Shown here: one piece after another, positions 1 through 5,128 of the stretch
Position numbering within the stretch: the stretch's first letter is position 1
How the letters are laid out: every line of letters starts with the position of its first letter
NCBI GenBank assembly: GCA_012962595.1
Contig: DTXE01000346.1
Coordinates: forward strand, 1-5,377
DNA length: 5,377 nucleotides
Direction: 5' to 3'
Source: Syntrophaceae bacterium
GTDB taxonomy: Bacteria > Desulfobacterota > DTXE01
Position numbers and translations under genes: made by a program
Notes under the pieces: generated by a model
Told to the model about the DNA's origin: nothing
Databases searched by the model: none
What the model saw: the letters and a program-made list of their open reading frames with translations, nothing else

Positions 1-9
1 GAATTGAGA

Positions 10-93
10 TTTGGGATTTGGGATTTTGATTTTTAATCTCTGCCTATATTGCATTTTCATACTTCTTTGTGGCCCAAAGTCATGAGGGTTTCA
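10..93 (+). repeat. Intergenic dispersed repeat, copy A
   Basis: The first 41 bases (10-50) match the reverse complement of 1846-1886 at 38 of 41 positions. Similarity continues beyond this: ATTTTCATA is shared, and 76-93 (AAAGTCATGAGGGTTTCA) matches the reverse complement of 1817-1833 with one mismatch and one indel. Copy A carries roughly 14 extra bases (about 62-75) between these blocks. The start is a tandem GATTTGG tract. It lies downstream of the phosphatidyltransferase gene and points toward its 3' end. It encodes nothing recognisable, so I call it a member of an intergenic repeat family, function unknown. Confidence 0.7.
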
Positions 94-162
94 CCTGTTT
101 AATGGAAAGGGGTCTCAGGGCAATTATGCCTGTGGCCTTTGCCAAGTGTGCCTACTGAAACC
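87..162. other. 76-nt inverted-repeat-bounded segment, function unknown
   Basis: A perfect 7-bp inverted repeat (GGTTTCA at 87-93, TGAAACC at 156-162) bounds a 76-nt segment just past the phosphatidyltransferase stop codon. Inside are a smaller GGCAA/TTGCC pair (119-123 with 139-143) and an alternative GGCA/TGCC hairpin. The size and the 7-bp closing helix recall a tRNA, but neither strand gives a canonical T arm or a good D stem, so I do not call one. It may be a structured RNA, or chance. The rest of 1-163 shows no gene. Confidence 0.25.
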
Positions 163-163
163 A

Positions 164-712
164 CTAAATCTTATTTTGTTTCACACCCCGGTTCAAGATA
201 TTGAAACCCAAATATATATAATGGAGTCCGGATGCTATGGTAGCCACACCACATATCCAAAAAAGATAGATAGATAGGAACTTCACTGAAAGGCTATAGT
301 TGGTTAAAAGCACATAGATGATAGTATAAAATTGGATGTGAGTAGTCACCTTACTTATGATGGTGGGCTTAGGCTCGAATCGAAACTGGCATATGTAAAA
401 TATGGCAAACCCCAACACAATTAATACATCCCTGCTTATCACCAACACAGCCAACCAGGCAGGGATGAATTTCATGATAGCTAGAGTAATGAATGCAGTG
501 GAAAGAAGCAGTTTATCAGCCATGGGATCTAAGTGTGCCCCTAAAGTGGTCTTTCTGTGACAGACCCTGGCTATAAAACCATCTACGGCATCACTTATTC
601 CTGCTATTACAAATACTACTAATGCCTTGGTAAAGGCATGATCCATCAGGTATATCAAAAAAAGCGGAGTAACAATTATTCTAAATATGCTTATAAGGTT
701 TGGAATGTTCAA
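164..712 (-). CDS. pgsA: CDP-alcohol phosphatidyltransferase, PgsA-like (probable phosphatidylglycerophosphate synthase)
   Basis: An integral inner-membrane enzyme of the CDP-alcohol phosphatidyltransferase family. PgsA members transfer a phosphatidyl group from CDP-diacylglycerol to glycerol-3-phosphate, the committed step to phosphatidylglycerol and cardiolipin. The family signature DxxDGxxARx8GxxxDxxxD is complete: counting from the chosen start, D41, D44, G45, A48, R49, G58, D62 and D66. About six hydrophobic segments fit the family fold, and a PgsA-like SKxxTxxQ stretch follows around residues 120-127. I chose the TTG at 712 because it gives the usual PgsA opening (M)NIPNLISIFRI and a 182-residue protein, the normal family length. 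The frame stays open to ATG 748 and GTG 817, but that extension is unlike PgsA, reads through an intergenic repeat and overlaps a possible terminator. No start has a clear ribosome binding site. The alcohol substrate cannot be fixed from sequence; another CDP-alcohol transferase is possible. Confidence 0.85.
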   Translation of the reverse strand: MNIPNLISIFRIIVTPLFLIYLMDHAFTKALVVFVIAGISDAVDGFIARVCHRKTTLGAHLDPMADKLLLSTAFITLAIMKFIPAWLAVLVISRDVLIVLGFAIFYICQFRFEPKPTIISKVTTHIQFYTIIYVLLTNYSLSVKFLSIYLFWICGVATIASGLHYIYLGFNILNRGVKQNKI

Positions 713-767
713 TTCTGGTTTTTCAGTGCAAGATGCAGGATACACCATGCAAGATATAAAAAATGAC

Positions 768-784
768 AAATTCCAAAGCCCAAA
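768..784 (-). repeat. Repeat core fragment between dehydrogenase and pgsA-like gene
   Basis: These 17 bases (AAATTCCAAAGCCCAAA on the plus strand) match the reverse complement of 1907-1923 at 16 of 17 positions, and so belong to the same TTTGGGATTTGG family as the tracts at 10-26 and 1875-1923. TGACA (764-768) and TGTCA (785-789) form a short inverted repeat around it. The phosphatidyltransferase frame reads through it, giving the residues TFGLWNLSFF, which look repeat-derived rather than part of the enzyme. Confidence 0.6.
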
Positions 785-792
785 TGTCAAAC

Positions 793-826
793 AAAAAGAA
801 GGCCTTTGACGGATCACCTAGGCCCT
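793..826 (-). terminator. Possible Rho-independent terminator at the dehydrogenase stop codon
   Basis: On the minus strand AGGGCCT (826-820) can pair with AGGCCTT (805-799), a 7-bp stem with one G-T wobble and a 14-nt loop, followed by CTTTTTG (798-792). The stem begins within the end of the dehydrogenase gene, whose TAG stop is at 820-818. The stem is GC-rich, but the loop is long and the T run has only five residues. If real, it separates the dehydrogenase from the phosphatidyltransferase and argues for the shorter start of the latter. Confidence 0.4.
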
Positions 827-1777
827 GTTTTGACTTTTTGGTTGATCCATCGCCTTTGCAATTTCATCAGTTATCATTAAGGCAACTTGCAAGGCCCTTC
901 TACCCTCTCTACCAGAGACCATGGGAGGTGTTCTTTCCCTCACGGAACGAATAAAAGTAGCCAGTTCTTCTTGTAAGGAATCACCTTGGGCAAATTTTAG
1001 TTCGTTGGTTATTACTTTAGATACCTTGTTTTTTACTCTTTTGACAACAGTGATATTCCGGTGGGCACAATCTACGGAAAGGTATGCGTCCTCTTGAAAA
1101 ATACGTATTTTGCGCATCTGTTTTCCGGAGATTCGGCTAGCGGTGATATTGGCCACACACCCACTTTCAAAATGTAATCTAGCATTGGCAATATCTATGC
1201 TTGAGGACAGGACGGGTACACCTACCGCCTGTATCTCCTTTAAGTTCGAAGAAACAATGCTTAAGATTATATCAATATCATGAATCATAAGATCCAGAAC
1301 CACATCTACATCTGTTCCTCTATCATGAAAAGGGCTTCTTAACCTATGGGATTCAATGAACATTGGTGTGCCAAGAAGATCCTTCATGGCCATAATAGCT
1401 GGATTAAATCGCTCCAGATGACCGATTTGGAGAATAAGTCCCCTGGATTCTGCCTCATATATCAGACGATCTGCCTCATCCAGGGTAGTAGTCATGGGTT
1501 TCTCGATAAGACAATCTATTCCCTGGGATAGACACGCAGCGGCTATCTCACCATGTAGGGGGGTAGGAACCACAATACTTACAGCATCTATCTTCCCAAA
1601 AAGCTCTCTATAATCAAAGTAGGCTTGAGCGGCTACATTTTTTGATACCAAATGGGCCCTTTCCTGGTTTATATCCACCACACCTACCAAATCCACATTA
1701 TCCATCTTTGCATACTTTTCTGCATGGAATCGCCCTAAATAACCTACCCCTATAACACCAACCTTTATTTTTCTCAT
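818..1777 (-). CDS. Gfo/Idh/MocA family NAD-dependent oxidoreductase
   Basis: A 319-residue cytoplasmic dehydrogenase of the glucose-fructose oxidoreductase / inositol dehydrogenase / MocA family, which oxidises or reduces sugar and sugar-nucleotide hydroxyls. The N-terminal Rossmann fold shows GVGYLG (residues 10-15) and, at the end of the second strand, D35 in VVD, which favours NAD over NADP. EKP at 92-94 carries the family's conserved lysine. GHLERFNPA (119-127) and DLMIHDIDI (162-170, with H166 and D167) form the substrate side. A gene of this family next to lpxA/lpxI is common outside the Gammaproteobacteria. One characterised relative, GnnA of Acidithiobacillus ferrooxidans, oxidises UDP-GlcNAc at C3 for amide-linked lipid A and is encoded between lpxA and lpxB. 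Its aminotransferase partner GnnB is not in this window, so the exact substrate stays open. The ATG at 1777 has no clear ribosome binding site and follows a repeat-filled gap. Confidence 0.9.
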   Translation of the reverse strand: MRKIKVGVIGVGYLGRFHAEKYAKMDNVDLVGVVDINQERAHLVSKNVAAQAYFDYRELFGKIDAVSIVVPTPLHGEIAAACLSQGIDCLIEKPMTTTLDEADRLIYEAESRGLILQIGHLERFNPAIMAMKDLLGTPMFIESHRLRSPFHDRGTDVDVVLDLMIHDIDIILSIVSSNLKEIQAVGVPVLSSSIDIANARLHFESGCVANITASRISGKQMRKIRIFQEDAYLSVDCAHRNITVVKRVKNKVSKVITNELKFAQGDSLQEELATFIRSVRERTPPMVSGREGRRALQVALMITDEIAKAMDQPKSQNRA

Positions 1778-1784
1778 GACTTAA

Positions 1785-1812
1785 AGTAGTCAGTATCTAG
1801 TAGTCAGAATTC
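1785..1812. repeat. Two tandem 14-nt direct repeats
   Basis: AGTAGTCAG begins two adjacent 14-nt units, 1785-1798 and 1799-1812, which differ only in their last five bases (TATCT against AATTC). They sit 7 bp upstream of the dehydrogenase start codon, where a ribosome binding site would be expected, and no good one is visible. Two units are too few to prove a regulatory role; they look like a second type of intergenic repeat. Confidence 0.5.
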
Positions 1813-1816
1813 AGCA

Positions 1817-1886
1817 TGAAACCCTATGACCTTAATATGAAAATAAATATAGGCAGGGATTAAAATTCAAAATACCAAATCCCAAA
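1817..1886 (-). repeat. Intergenic dispersed repeat, copy B (inverted relative to copy A)
   Basis: Read on the minus strand, 1886-1846 matches 10-50 at 38 of 41 positions, including the shared end TGCCTATATT. The similarity extends through ATTTTCATA to AAGGTCATAGGGTTTCA at 1833-1817. It lies between the lpxI terminator and the dehydrogenase and is oriented toward the dehydrogenase. With copy A it brackets the dehydrogenase and phosphatidyltransferase genes as an inverted pair. Confidence 0.7.
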
Positions 1887-1923
1887 ATATGTTTGGTATT
1901 TGATGCTTTGGGATTTGGAATTT
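1870..1923. repeat. Compound AT-rich palindrome in the lpxI-dehydrogenase gap
   Basis: Two overlapping inverted repeats share this stretch. AAATACCAAA (1870-1879) pairs perfectly with TTTGGTATTT (1892-1901). CCAAATCCCAAA (1875-1886) pairs perfectly with TTTGGGATTTGG (1907-1918). The two hairpins compete for the same left arm, so only one can form at a time. The right arm continues as GAATTT (to 1923) and is the partner of the fragment at 768-784. No run of T follows on the minus strand, so it is not a terminator. Confidence 0.6.
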
Positions 1924-1940
1924 AAAGAAAAGGAGCAAGC

Positions 1941-1975
1941 AAAAAAGAGACCCTCCTGCCTTCAAATTGGAGGAG
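1941..1975 (-). terminator. Probable Rho-independent terminator after lpxI
   Basis: On the minus strand CTCCTCC (1975-1969) pairs with GG and AGGAG (1960-1953) around a single bulged C and an 8-nt loop. A six-T run (1946-1941) begins six bases after the stem. It lies about 50 bp past the lpxI stop codon. Stem stability is moderate because of the bulge and the short spacer before the T run. It would end the skp-lpxD-fabZ-lpxA-lpxI transcript. Confidence 0.55.
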
Positions 1976-2026
1976 TTATTTTCAGGTGAATCTCTATCCA
2001 TCCTGGCTACTAAATTCTTGGAATTC

Positions 2027-2827
2027 TTAAATTCCAATAACACATATATTGAATTTATTAGCAAGTTTTATCATTTCTTCCCTATCAAATATTATGGTCT
2101 TTCCTGCCTCAATTGCCAAACATGATCCCCCTACCTCCCTCATGGTCTCAATAGTTCTCTCACCTACTGCCGGAACATCAAAACGCATATCCTGATGAGG
2201 CTTGCTCACCTTAACTACCACTACATTTCCTTTCCCCAGTATCCCTCCACGTCTTATGGTTTCATCAGTGCCTTCAATAGCCTCAATTGCAAGAATGCAC
2301 TGGTCCTTAGCCACCACGCATTGTCCAATATCAAGTCTACCTATCTCTTTAGCAATAGTATACGCAAACTCAATATCCCTCATCTCTTTAGCCGTTGGTT
2401 TGCGCTTGCTTAAGATACCTTTGGAAGCGAGGATAGAGGATAAATAAAGGGTGGATTCTTGGATAGCAATTCCTTCCTTCTCAAGTTCAGCTGCTAGGGC
2501 TCTAAGTATACCATCATCCTTTAGATACCGTATTTTGGAAATAAGCCTTATTGCCCTCATATCCGGCCATACATTTCCAAATACCTTGGTTTTGGTAATA
2601 CCTCCAGCCATGACAGCATTGGTTATTCCTTCATCCTTAAATATCTTTATCAATTTTCCTAATTCCCCTACCCTTACCCAATGTATCCTGGCCACAAAAT
2701 TGGCTAACTCTGGCTTGGTTTCATCTTTGTGGGCAACTGCAATAACCTCCAAACCTTTAAGTTTTGCGGCCTTAGCGAATACTAGAGGGAACTGACCATT
2801 GCCTGCTATCAGACCTATCCTTTCCAT
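2027..2827 (-). CDS. lpxI: UDP-2,3-diacylglucosamine pyrophosphatase LpxI
   Basis: LpxI is a peripheral cytoplasmic-face enzyme that hydrolyses UDP-2,3-diacylglucosamine to 2,3-diacylglucosamine-1-phosphate (lipid X) and UMP. It replaces the unrelated LpxH in many bacteria outside the Beta/Gammaproteobacteria. The 266-residue protein has the usual family length and the hallmarks of the family first known as DUF1009: N-terminal GLIAGNGQFP (5-14), KDDGILRAL (103-111), IEAIEGTDETIRRGG (181-195) and KPHQDMRFDVPAVG (209-222). D217 in the last motif is the likely counterpart of the metal-binding catalytic aspartate (D225) described for the Caulobacter enzyme; that match is by eye. The ATG at 2827 follows the lpxA stop by three bases, with AGG six bases upstream acting as a weak ribosome binding site, so translation is probably coupled to lpxA. 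The protein is intact. Confidence 0.95.
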   Translation of the reverse strand: MERIGLIAGNGQFPLVFAKAAKLKGLEVIAVAHKDETKPELANFVARIHWVRVGELGKLIKIFKDEGITNAVMAGGITKTKVFGNVWPDMRAIRLISKIRYLKDDGILRALAAELEKEGIAIQESTLYLSSILASKGILSKRKPTAKEMRDIEFAYTIAKEIGRLDIGQCVVAKDQCILAIEAIEGTDETIRRGGILGKGNVVVVKVSKPHQDMRFDVPAVGERTIETMREVGGSCLAIEAGKTIIFDREEMIKLANKFNICVIGI

Positions 2828-2830
2828 TCT

Positions 2831-3604
2831 CTACCTAGTGATCCCCCTTTTGGAATTTTCAATGAAACGGATAAAGTTCTCCACCTCAGGCAAGGATGCT
2901 ACCTCACGCCTTGCCTTTTGTATAGCATCCTTTAGAAGCAGTTCTGATCTAAATATTACCTTATATGCCCGTTTTAGCGCATCTAATGTCTCTTTAGGGA
3001 AGTTTTTTCTCTTAAGTCCCACTACATTTATTCCATATAATTTGGCATGGTTACCGGCGGCCAATACGTATGGCGGAATATCCTGAACTATTCCGGAGGC
3101 CCCACCGATAAAGGCATGAGTCCCCACCCTTACAAATTGGTGGATGGCAACCAGTCCTCCAACCGTTGCATAGTCCTCAATCTCTATGTGGCCTGCCAGA
3201 GTGGCGGCATTTGCCAATATCACATGGTTCCCGATAATGCAGTCATGGGCTACATGGGCATAGGCCATGACTAGGTTATAGTTACCCAATTTTGTAATTC
3301 CACCACCTACTTTAGTCCCTCGGTTTATGGTCACGAACTCTCGAATGACATTATTATTGCCAATCCAAACTTCACTCTTCTCGCCTCCAAACTTTAAATC
3401 CTGAGGTATGGTACCTATAGAGGCAAATGGAAAGACCTGGGAATCCTTGCCAATCTTGGTGTATTTCCCTATAAAAACGTGGGGGCCAATGTAAGTACCT
3501 TCACCTATCTCAACATCTTCCTCAATTATAGTATAAGGTCCAACCTTAACGTTCTTGCCCAGCTTGGCTTTGGGACTTACAATAGCTGTTTTATGGATAT
3601 TCAC
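2831..3604 (-). CDS. lpxA: Acyl-[ACP]-UDP-N-acetylglucosamine O-acyltransferase LpxA
   Basis: LpxA catalyses the first lipid A step, moving a 3-hydroxyacyl chain from ACP to the 3-position of UDP-GlcNAc. It works in the cytoplasm as a left-handed parallel beta-helix trimer. The 257 residues show hexapeptide repeats from residue 5 to about 190, then a C-terminal helical domain. HVAHDCIIGN (117-126) contains H120, matching the catalytic E. coli H125; H138 in AGH and H155 in HQF match H144 and H160. PPYVLAAGNHA (177-187) is another family signature. The residue at the E. coli G173 hydrocarbon-ruler position is Gly168, which by analogy leaves room for a long (about C14) chain. The start is GTG at 3604, preceded by GAGG with a six-base spacer. 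The gene overlaps the fabZ 3' end by 14 bp. Use of UDP-GlcNAc3N instead of UDP-GlcNAc cannot be excluded. Confidence 0.97.
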   Translation of the reverse strand: MNIHKTAIVSPKAKLGKNVKVGPYTIIEEDVEIGEGTYIGPHVFIGKYTKIGKDSQVFPFASIGTIPQDLKFGGEKSEVWIGNNNVIREFVTINRGTKVGGGITKLGNYNLVMAYAHVAHDCIIGNHVILANAATLAGHIEIEDYATVGGLVAIHQFVRVGTHAFIGGASGIVQDIPPYVLAAGNHAKLYGINVVGLKRKNFPKETLDALKRAYKVIFRSELLLKDAIQKARREVASLPEVENFIRFIENSKRGITR

Positions 3605-4079
3605 TAGATACCTCGCTCTTTTCCATATCCTGTGCCCTCCGATCTATAATGGCTGCCATGAGCTCGGCCTCGGCAACCAATGAATCTCCCACGTATGCCA
3701 ATCCTTTCATCTTGCAGACCTTGCTTTTTTGCCGAATTATGGAAAGCTCGAATGTAATCTGATCTCCAGGGATCACAGGTTTACGGAATTTCACCCTATC
3801 CATGGCTGTCAACAGAAAATATTTACCCTGTGCACCCCCTTTGGCCGATTTGTAAGCAAGTATGCCCCCCACTTGGGCCATAGCTTCGATTATAAGCACC
3901 CCTGGCATAACTGGATTGCCCGGAAAGTGCCCTTGAAAAAATGGCTCATTGACAGTTACATTCTTAATTCCCACTATCCGCTTACCTGGCACAAGCTGCG
4001 TAATGCGGTCCACTAACAAAAAAGGGGGGCGATGTGGCAAAATCTCCTTAATATCCTCAACTTCTAGTGTCTCTCTCAT
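3591..4079 (-). CDS. fabZ: 3-hydroxyacyl-[ACP] dehydratase FabZ
   Basis: FabZ dehydrates (3R)-hydroxyacyl-ACP to trans-2-enoyl-ACP in type II fatty acid synthesis. It competes with LpxA and LpxD for the hydroxyacyl-ACP pool, which explains its place here. The 162-residue single hot-dog-fold protein has the conserved [13 protein letters not shown] (14-26) and [20 protein letters not shown] (50-69). H51 and E65 are the expected catalytic pair, one from each subunit of the dimer. The C-terminal tail after about residue 147 is charged and slightly longer than in typical homologues of about 150 residues. The ATG at 4079 overlaps the lpxD stop in an ATGA arrangement, and AGG lies nine bases upstream. 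It is a stand-alone FabZ, not the LpxC-FabZ fusion found in some phyla. Confidence 0.97.
   Translation of the reverse strand: MRETLEVEDIKEILPHRPPFLLVDRITQLVPGKRIVGIKNVTVNEPFFQGHFPGNPVMPGVLIIEAMAQVGGILAYKSAKGGAQGKYFLLTAMDRVKFRKPVIPGDQITFELSIIRQKSKVCKMKGLAYVGDSLVAEAELMAAIIDRRAQDMEKSEVSSEYP
3611..3614 (-). promoter_or_regulatory. Ribosome binding site of lpxA (GAGG)
   Basis: GAGG on the minus strand lies six bases before the GTG at 3604, inside the end of fabZ. It supports GTG as the lpxA start, which also gives the family's usual N-terminus ([11 protein letters not shown]), and it suggests translation coupled to fabZ. Confidence 0.6.
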
Positions 4080-5113
4080 CTTTCTTGACCTTTCTCTAGA
4101 CTTTGAACCCTTTTTTCAAGATGCCTCAGTTTTCTCATCATATCAGGTAACTTAGGAAGTACTCCTTGCAATCGAAGCCAATCCTTATGCCCTATAGCAG
4201 GGCTACCAGAGACCATCTCTTGATCCTTTACTGACTTGGTAACTCCAGACTGTGCACCAACTGCTGCATGATCCCCTATCCTCACATGTCCCACTATCCC
4301 TACCTGACCGGCCAGACGCACACCATTTCCTATCTCTGTACTTCCAGAGATACCTACCTGAGCCACTATAGCCGTATTCTTACCTATCACCACATTATGT
4401 CCAATCTGAACCAGGTTATCGATCTTAGTTCCTTTCTTGATCCATGTCTTACCAAGAGCTGCTCTATCAATGGTGGTATTGGCACCGATTTCTACATCGT
4501 CATCAATGTGCACTATTCCTATTTGTGGTATTTTATAGTATTTATCTACATCCTTAGCATATCCAAAACCATCACTTCCGATTACCGCTCCGCTATGGAT
4601 AATAACTCTGTTACCTATGTAGCATTTTTCCAAGATGGAGACATTGGGATATATTTTTGTATCTTCTCCCACGGATACATCATCACCTATGAAGACAAAG
4701 GGAAAGAGTATAGACCTGTCACCTACTTTTACATTGTGGCCAACATATACCCATGGGTAGATAGAAACGTCTTTACCCAAGGCAACATTTCTGCCTATTA
4801 TGGCCTCATTGCTTATCCCTTTGAAGATTTGGGGTATCTGGGCAAAGAGATTTGCTATCTTGGCGTAAGCCAGATAAGGATTCTCTGTAAGAATAAGTGG
4901 CTTTCGGGCTTCCTTTATCCCATCAGGAACAATAATTGCTGAGGCCTGAGTTCTATCTATCTCCTTAAAGTATTTGGGATGGGCAACAAAGGTAATCTCC
5001 CCTTCTTTTGCCTCCCTTATGCCAGAGATGCCAGTTATGATGATAGTATCGTCTCCAACTACCTGACCGCCCACCATTTGAGCCAGTTCCTTTAAACTCT
5101 TTTTGATGTCCAT
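4076..5113 (-). CDS. lpxD: UDP-3-O-(3-hydroxyacyl)glucosamine N-acyltransferase LpxD
   Basis: LpxD carries out the third lipid A step, N-acylating UDP-3-O-acylglucosamine from 3-hydroxyacyl-ACP. It is a cytoplasmic homotrimer. The 345 residues have the usual three-part plan: an N-terminal uridine-binding domain (about 1-100), a left-handed beta-helix of hexapeptide repeats (about 103-290), and a C-terminal helix (about 315-343, rich in K, R, E and L, coiled-coil-like). GSDGFGYA (179-186), TTIDRA (213-218) and QIGHNVVIG (236-244) are family signatures. H239 falls at the same number as the E. coli catalytic histidine. SGSPA (302-306) closes the helix domain. ATG 5113 is preceded by GAAGG with a nine-base spacer, starts 15 bp after the skp-like stop, and gives a full-length N-terminus. 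The stop codon overlaps the fabZ start. Confidence 0.97.
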   Translation of the reverse strand: MDIKKSLKELAQMVGGQVVGDDTIIITGISGIREAKEGEITFVAHPKYFKEIDRTQASAIIVPDGIKEARKPLILTENPYLAYAKIANLFAQIPQIFKGISNEAIIGRNVALGKDVSIYPWVYVGHNVKVGDRSILFPFVFIGDDVSVGEDTKIYPNVSILEKCYIGNRVIIHSGAVIGSDGFGYAKDVDKYYKIPQIGIVHIDDDVEIGANTTIDRAALGKTWIKKGTKIDNLVQIGHNVVIGKNTAIVAQVGISGSTEIGNGVRLAGQVGIVGHVRIGDHAAVGAQSGVTKSVKDQEMVSGSPAIGHKDWLRLQGVLPKLPDMMRKLRHLEKRVQSLEKGQER

Positions 5114-5122
5114 AGTAGGATA

Positions 5123-5127
5123 CCTTC
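5123..5127 (-). promoter_or_regulatory. Ribosome binding site of lpxD (GAAGG)
   Basis: GAAGG on the minus strand ends nine bases before the ATG at 5113. It occupies the 15-bp gap after the stop codon of the OmpH/Skp gene and confirms the lpxD start. Confidence 0.55.
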
Positions 5128-5128
5128 A

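Noticed and set aside
1..60. A short minus-strand frame opening with ATG at 60 and running off the left edge
   Set aside because: After the first few codons it only translates the intergenic repeat (KIKIPNPKSQ); not a credible gene start.
87..162. A tRNA gene
   Set aside because: Length and closing helix fit, but neither strand has a paired T arm with a TTCRA loop or a proper four-base D stem, and no CCA follows.
762..790. A perfect TTGACA on the minus strand (790-785) as the -35 box of a pgsA-like promoter
   Set aside because: At 17 or 18 bases spacing the -10 hexamer is GTCATT or TCATTT, a poor match; the better TATATC lies 26 bases away. The box lies at the edge of a repeat.
10..1923. 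A CRISPR array or insertion sequence made of the AT-rich repeats
   Set aside because: There is no regular repeat-spacer spacing, copies occur in both orientations at irregular distances, and no transposase or cas gene is present.
1867..2064. A 65-codon minus-strand open frame overlapping the lpxI 3' end and the gap
   Set aside because: It translates the terminator and the TTTGGGATTTGG repeats (QIPKHQIPN) and overlaps lpxI out of frame; no family resemblance.
2451..3086. Plus-strand open frames of 114 and 95 codons (2451-2795 and 2799-3086)
   Set aside because: They lie opposite the well-supported lpxI and lpxA genes, with no motif and no ribosome binding evidence.
4268..4942. A 224-codon plus-strand open frame
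   Set aside because: It is antisense to lpxD, rich in Tyr, Ile and His as expected from a shadow of a beta-helix gene, and has no recognisable domain.
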